This document shows positions 63,019 to 64,000 of a DNA stretch of 64,000 nt, piece after piece; position 1 is the first letter of the stretch; each line of letters opens with the position of its first letter. The notes beneath the pieces were generated by a model. The model did no database searches. It was given only the letters and a program-made list of their open reading frames with translations, and was not told the DNA's origin. Source of the stretch: CBDCGJ01 sp965238305 (GTDB taxonomy: Bacteria; Pseudomonadota; Alphaproteobacteria; GCA-2731375); NCBI GenBank assembly GCA_965238305.1, contig CBDEHK010000001.1, positions 496,001 to 560,000 of the forward strand, read 5' to 3'. Position numbers and translations under genes: made by a program.

Positions 63019-63879
63019 ATGGACTATGAGAATATCAAATATGAAAAGCGGGGGCCAATTGCTTACGTCACGCTGAACCGGCCAGATAAATTGAACGCGC
63101 TGTCGGACGACCTGCAACTGGAAGTGCGACACGCGCTGGAAGATGCCGGTTGGAAGGATGAAAACATCCGGGTGATCGTGCTCAAAGCGGCGGGGCGGGC
63201 GTTCAGCGCCGGCTTCGACATCACGGTCGGAAAGAATGCCAATGCGGTCGAACGGCGGGCCGGGTACCTAGACGGTAAGACATTTAGCGCTTCGGCGTGG
63301 TGGGATGTGTTCTGGAACAACCCGAAGCCCATCATCGCCCAAATACATGGATTTTGTATCGCTGGTGGGCTTGCCACCGCAACCTTCTGCGATCTGCGGA
63401 TCTGCTCGGAAGAGGCGAAATTCGGGGCGCCCGAGATCCGCACCGGCGGCCCCTACATCCCGGCTATCTGGCCGTGGGTGGTTGGCATGACAAAAGCGCG
63501 CGAGCTGCTTTATACCGGCAACTTGATTGACGCCGAGGAAGCAAAACGGCTGAACTTGGTGAATGAAGTGGTGCCGCTCGAGGAGCTGGACGCCGCCGTT
63601 GAACGCCAAGCGCTGACCATCTCCAAACTGCCCGCCACAACCGTTCAATACAACAAAAAGCTCATCAACATGTCTTACGATCTGATGGGGGTTCGTCAAG
63701 TAATCGAACGTTCGATGGAGCTTGAAGCGATCGCGCTCGCCAGCGCCGACAACTCGCCCGAGATCAGCGAGTTCAACAAGATCCGGGAGAAAGATGGACT
63801 AAAGGCCGCCCTCAGCTGGAACGCCGCCCGCTTCGCCGACGAGGATGCTTGGTTCAAGAAGTCGCGCGAGCGCAGCTGA
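63019..63879 (+). CDS. Enoyl-CoA hydratase/isomerase (crotonase) family protein
   Basis: 286 residues. GRAFSAGFDITVGKN and QIHGFCIAGGLATATFCDL form the oxyanion hole and CoA-binding loops, and FGAPEIRTGGPYIP has the catalytic Glu region. The start MDYENIKYEKRGPIAYVTLN is standard. It hydrates or isomerises an acyl-CoA in beta-oxidation or a degradative route. Its substrate is not predictable. Confidence 0.94.
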   Translation: MDYENIKYEKRGPIAYVTLNRPDKLNALSDDLQLEVRHALEDAGWKDENIRVIVLKAAGRAFSAGFDITVGKNANAVERRAGYLDGKTFSASAWWDVFWNNPKPIIAQIHGFCIAGGLATATFCDLRICSEEAKFGAPEIRTGGPYIPAIWPWVVGMTKARELLYTGNLIDAEEAKRLNLVNEVVPLEELDAAVERQALTISKLPATTVQYNKKLINMSYDLMGVRQVIERSMELEAIALASADNSPEISEFNKIREKDGLKAALSWNAARFADEDAWFKKSRERS

Positions 63880-63899
63880 GCCGTCGTTGTTTTCTGCGA

Positions 63900-63974
63900 A
63901 ATCCTCCGCTCACGGGGGATAAGCAGACGACTTCAGGCGCGGCCCACATGGGCTGGTTTTGAGCCAGTACGGAC
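63900..63974. repeat. Degenerate intergenic repeat, copy I
   Basis: AAATCCTCCGCTCACGGGGG, ATAAGCAGACGACTTC and GGCTGGTTTTGAGCCAGTAC follow the same order as other copies. It begins just after the enoyl-CoA hydratase stop. Confidence 0.6.
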
Positions 63975-64000
63975 CTAGCAGTAATTCGTGGACTAAAGAC

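Noticed and set aside
1..64000. CRISPR arrays, integrases, transposases and rRNA genes
   Set aside because: Looked for on both strands; none found. The only tandem repeat is inside the TPR gene.

Overview
The window looks like a chromosome segment of an alphaproteobacterium, probably a marine or soil member of the Rhodospirillales or a relative. The evidence is the heme block hemC-hemD-(mitofilin-like)-hemY running divergently from tsaD-gpsA, an EVE-domain gene close to gpsA, an AFG1/ZapE ATPase, and moderately GC-rich coding sequence. I see no rRNA, tRNA, CRISPR array, transposase or integrase.

Layout. (1) 1-12.4 kb is housekeeping: the minus-strand heme operon hemC-hemD-HemX-like-hemY faces tsaD-gpsA. 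Downstream of gpsA is a tightly packed set: two paralogous QueG/dehalogenase-like 4Fe-4S proteins, a PaaK-type AMP-forming ligase, an EVE protein, a membrane class III adenylate cyclase and an amidohydrolase. (2) 12.4-21.5 kb: a secreted PDC/Cache sensor next to a chemoreceptor, a rhizavidin-like biotin-binding protein in AT-rich surroundings, a GNAT, ilvD, an OmpA-like protein, a membrane-anchored TPR protein and a GST. (3) 21.5-41.3 kb is ordinary metabolism: a methyltransferase, PAS and nucleotidyltransferase proteins, a PQQ-type dehydrogenase, a DapA-like lyase, a HisC-like aminotransferase, TetR and SnoaL-like genes, a minus-strand block ytoQ-ydcF-lysE-thioesterase (ydcF frameshifted), a CoA-transferase/ligase pair, zapE, mmsA, a histidine phosphatase, gloA, a Cache protein, a second VOC protein and a hydratase.

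(4) 41.3-64 kb is accessory. It begins with an AT-rich orphan TOPRIM protein and two transporters. Then come three formylglycine-type sulfatases (one split by an in-frame TGA), a universal stress protein, a two-domain cytochrome P460, an AraC/MFS divergent pair, a PEP mutase-like lyase, a CmcJ/NvfI-like oxygenase, two OsmC paralogues, a beta-lactamase-like esterase and an enoyl-CoA hydratase. Most long gaps from 46 kb onward carry degenerate copies of one 100-200 bp intergenic repeat family that I do not find in the left 45 kb. This suggests repeated insertion and decay.

Likely cooperation: the heme genes make uroporphyrinogen III; the PDC protein may feed the chemoreceptor; the CaiB-type transferase and the ligase overlap and probably act on one acid; the AraC regulator probably controls the neighbouring MFS pump; the sulfatases and P460 are all exported. 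The strongest candidates for something undescribed are the Fe-S twin plus ligase cassette, the orphan TOPRIM protein, the tandem P460 and the repeat family. All functions are inferred from sequence motifs read by eye, without database searches.
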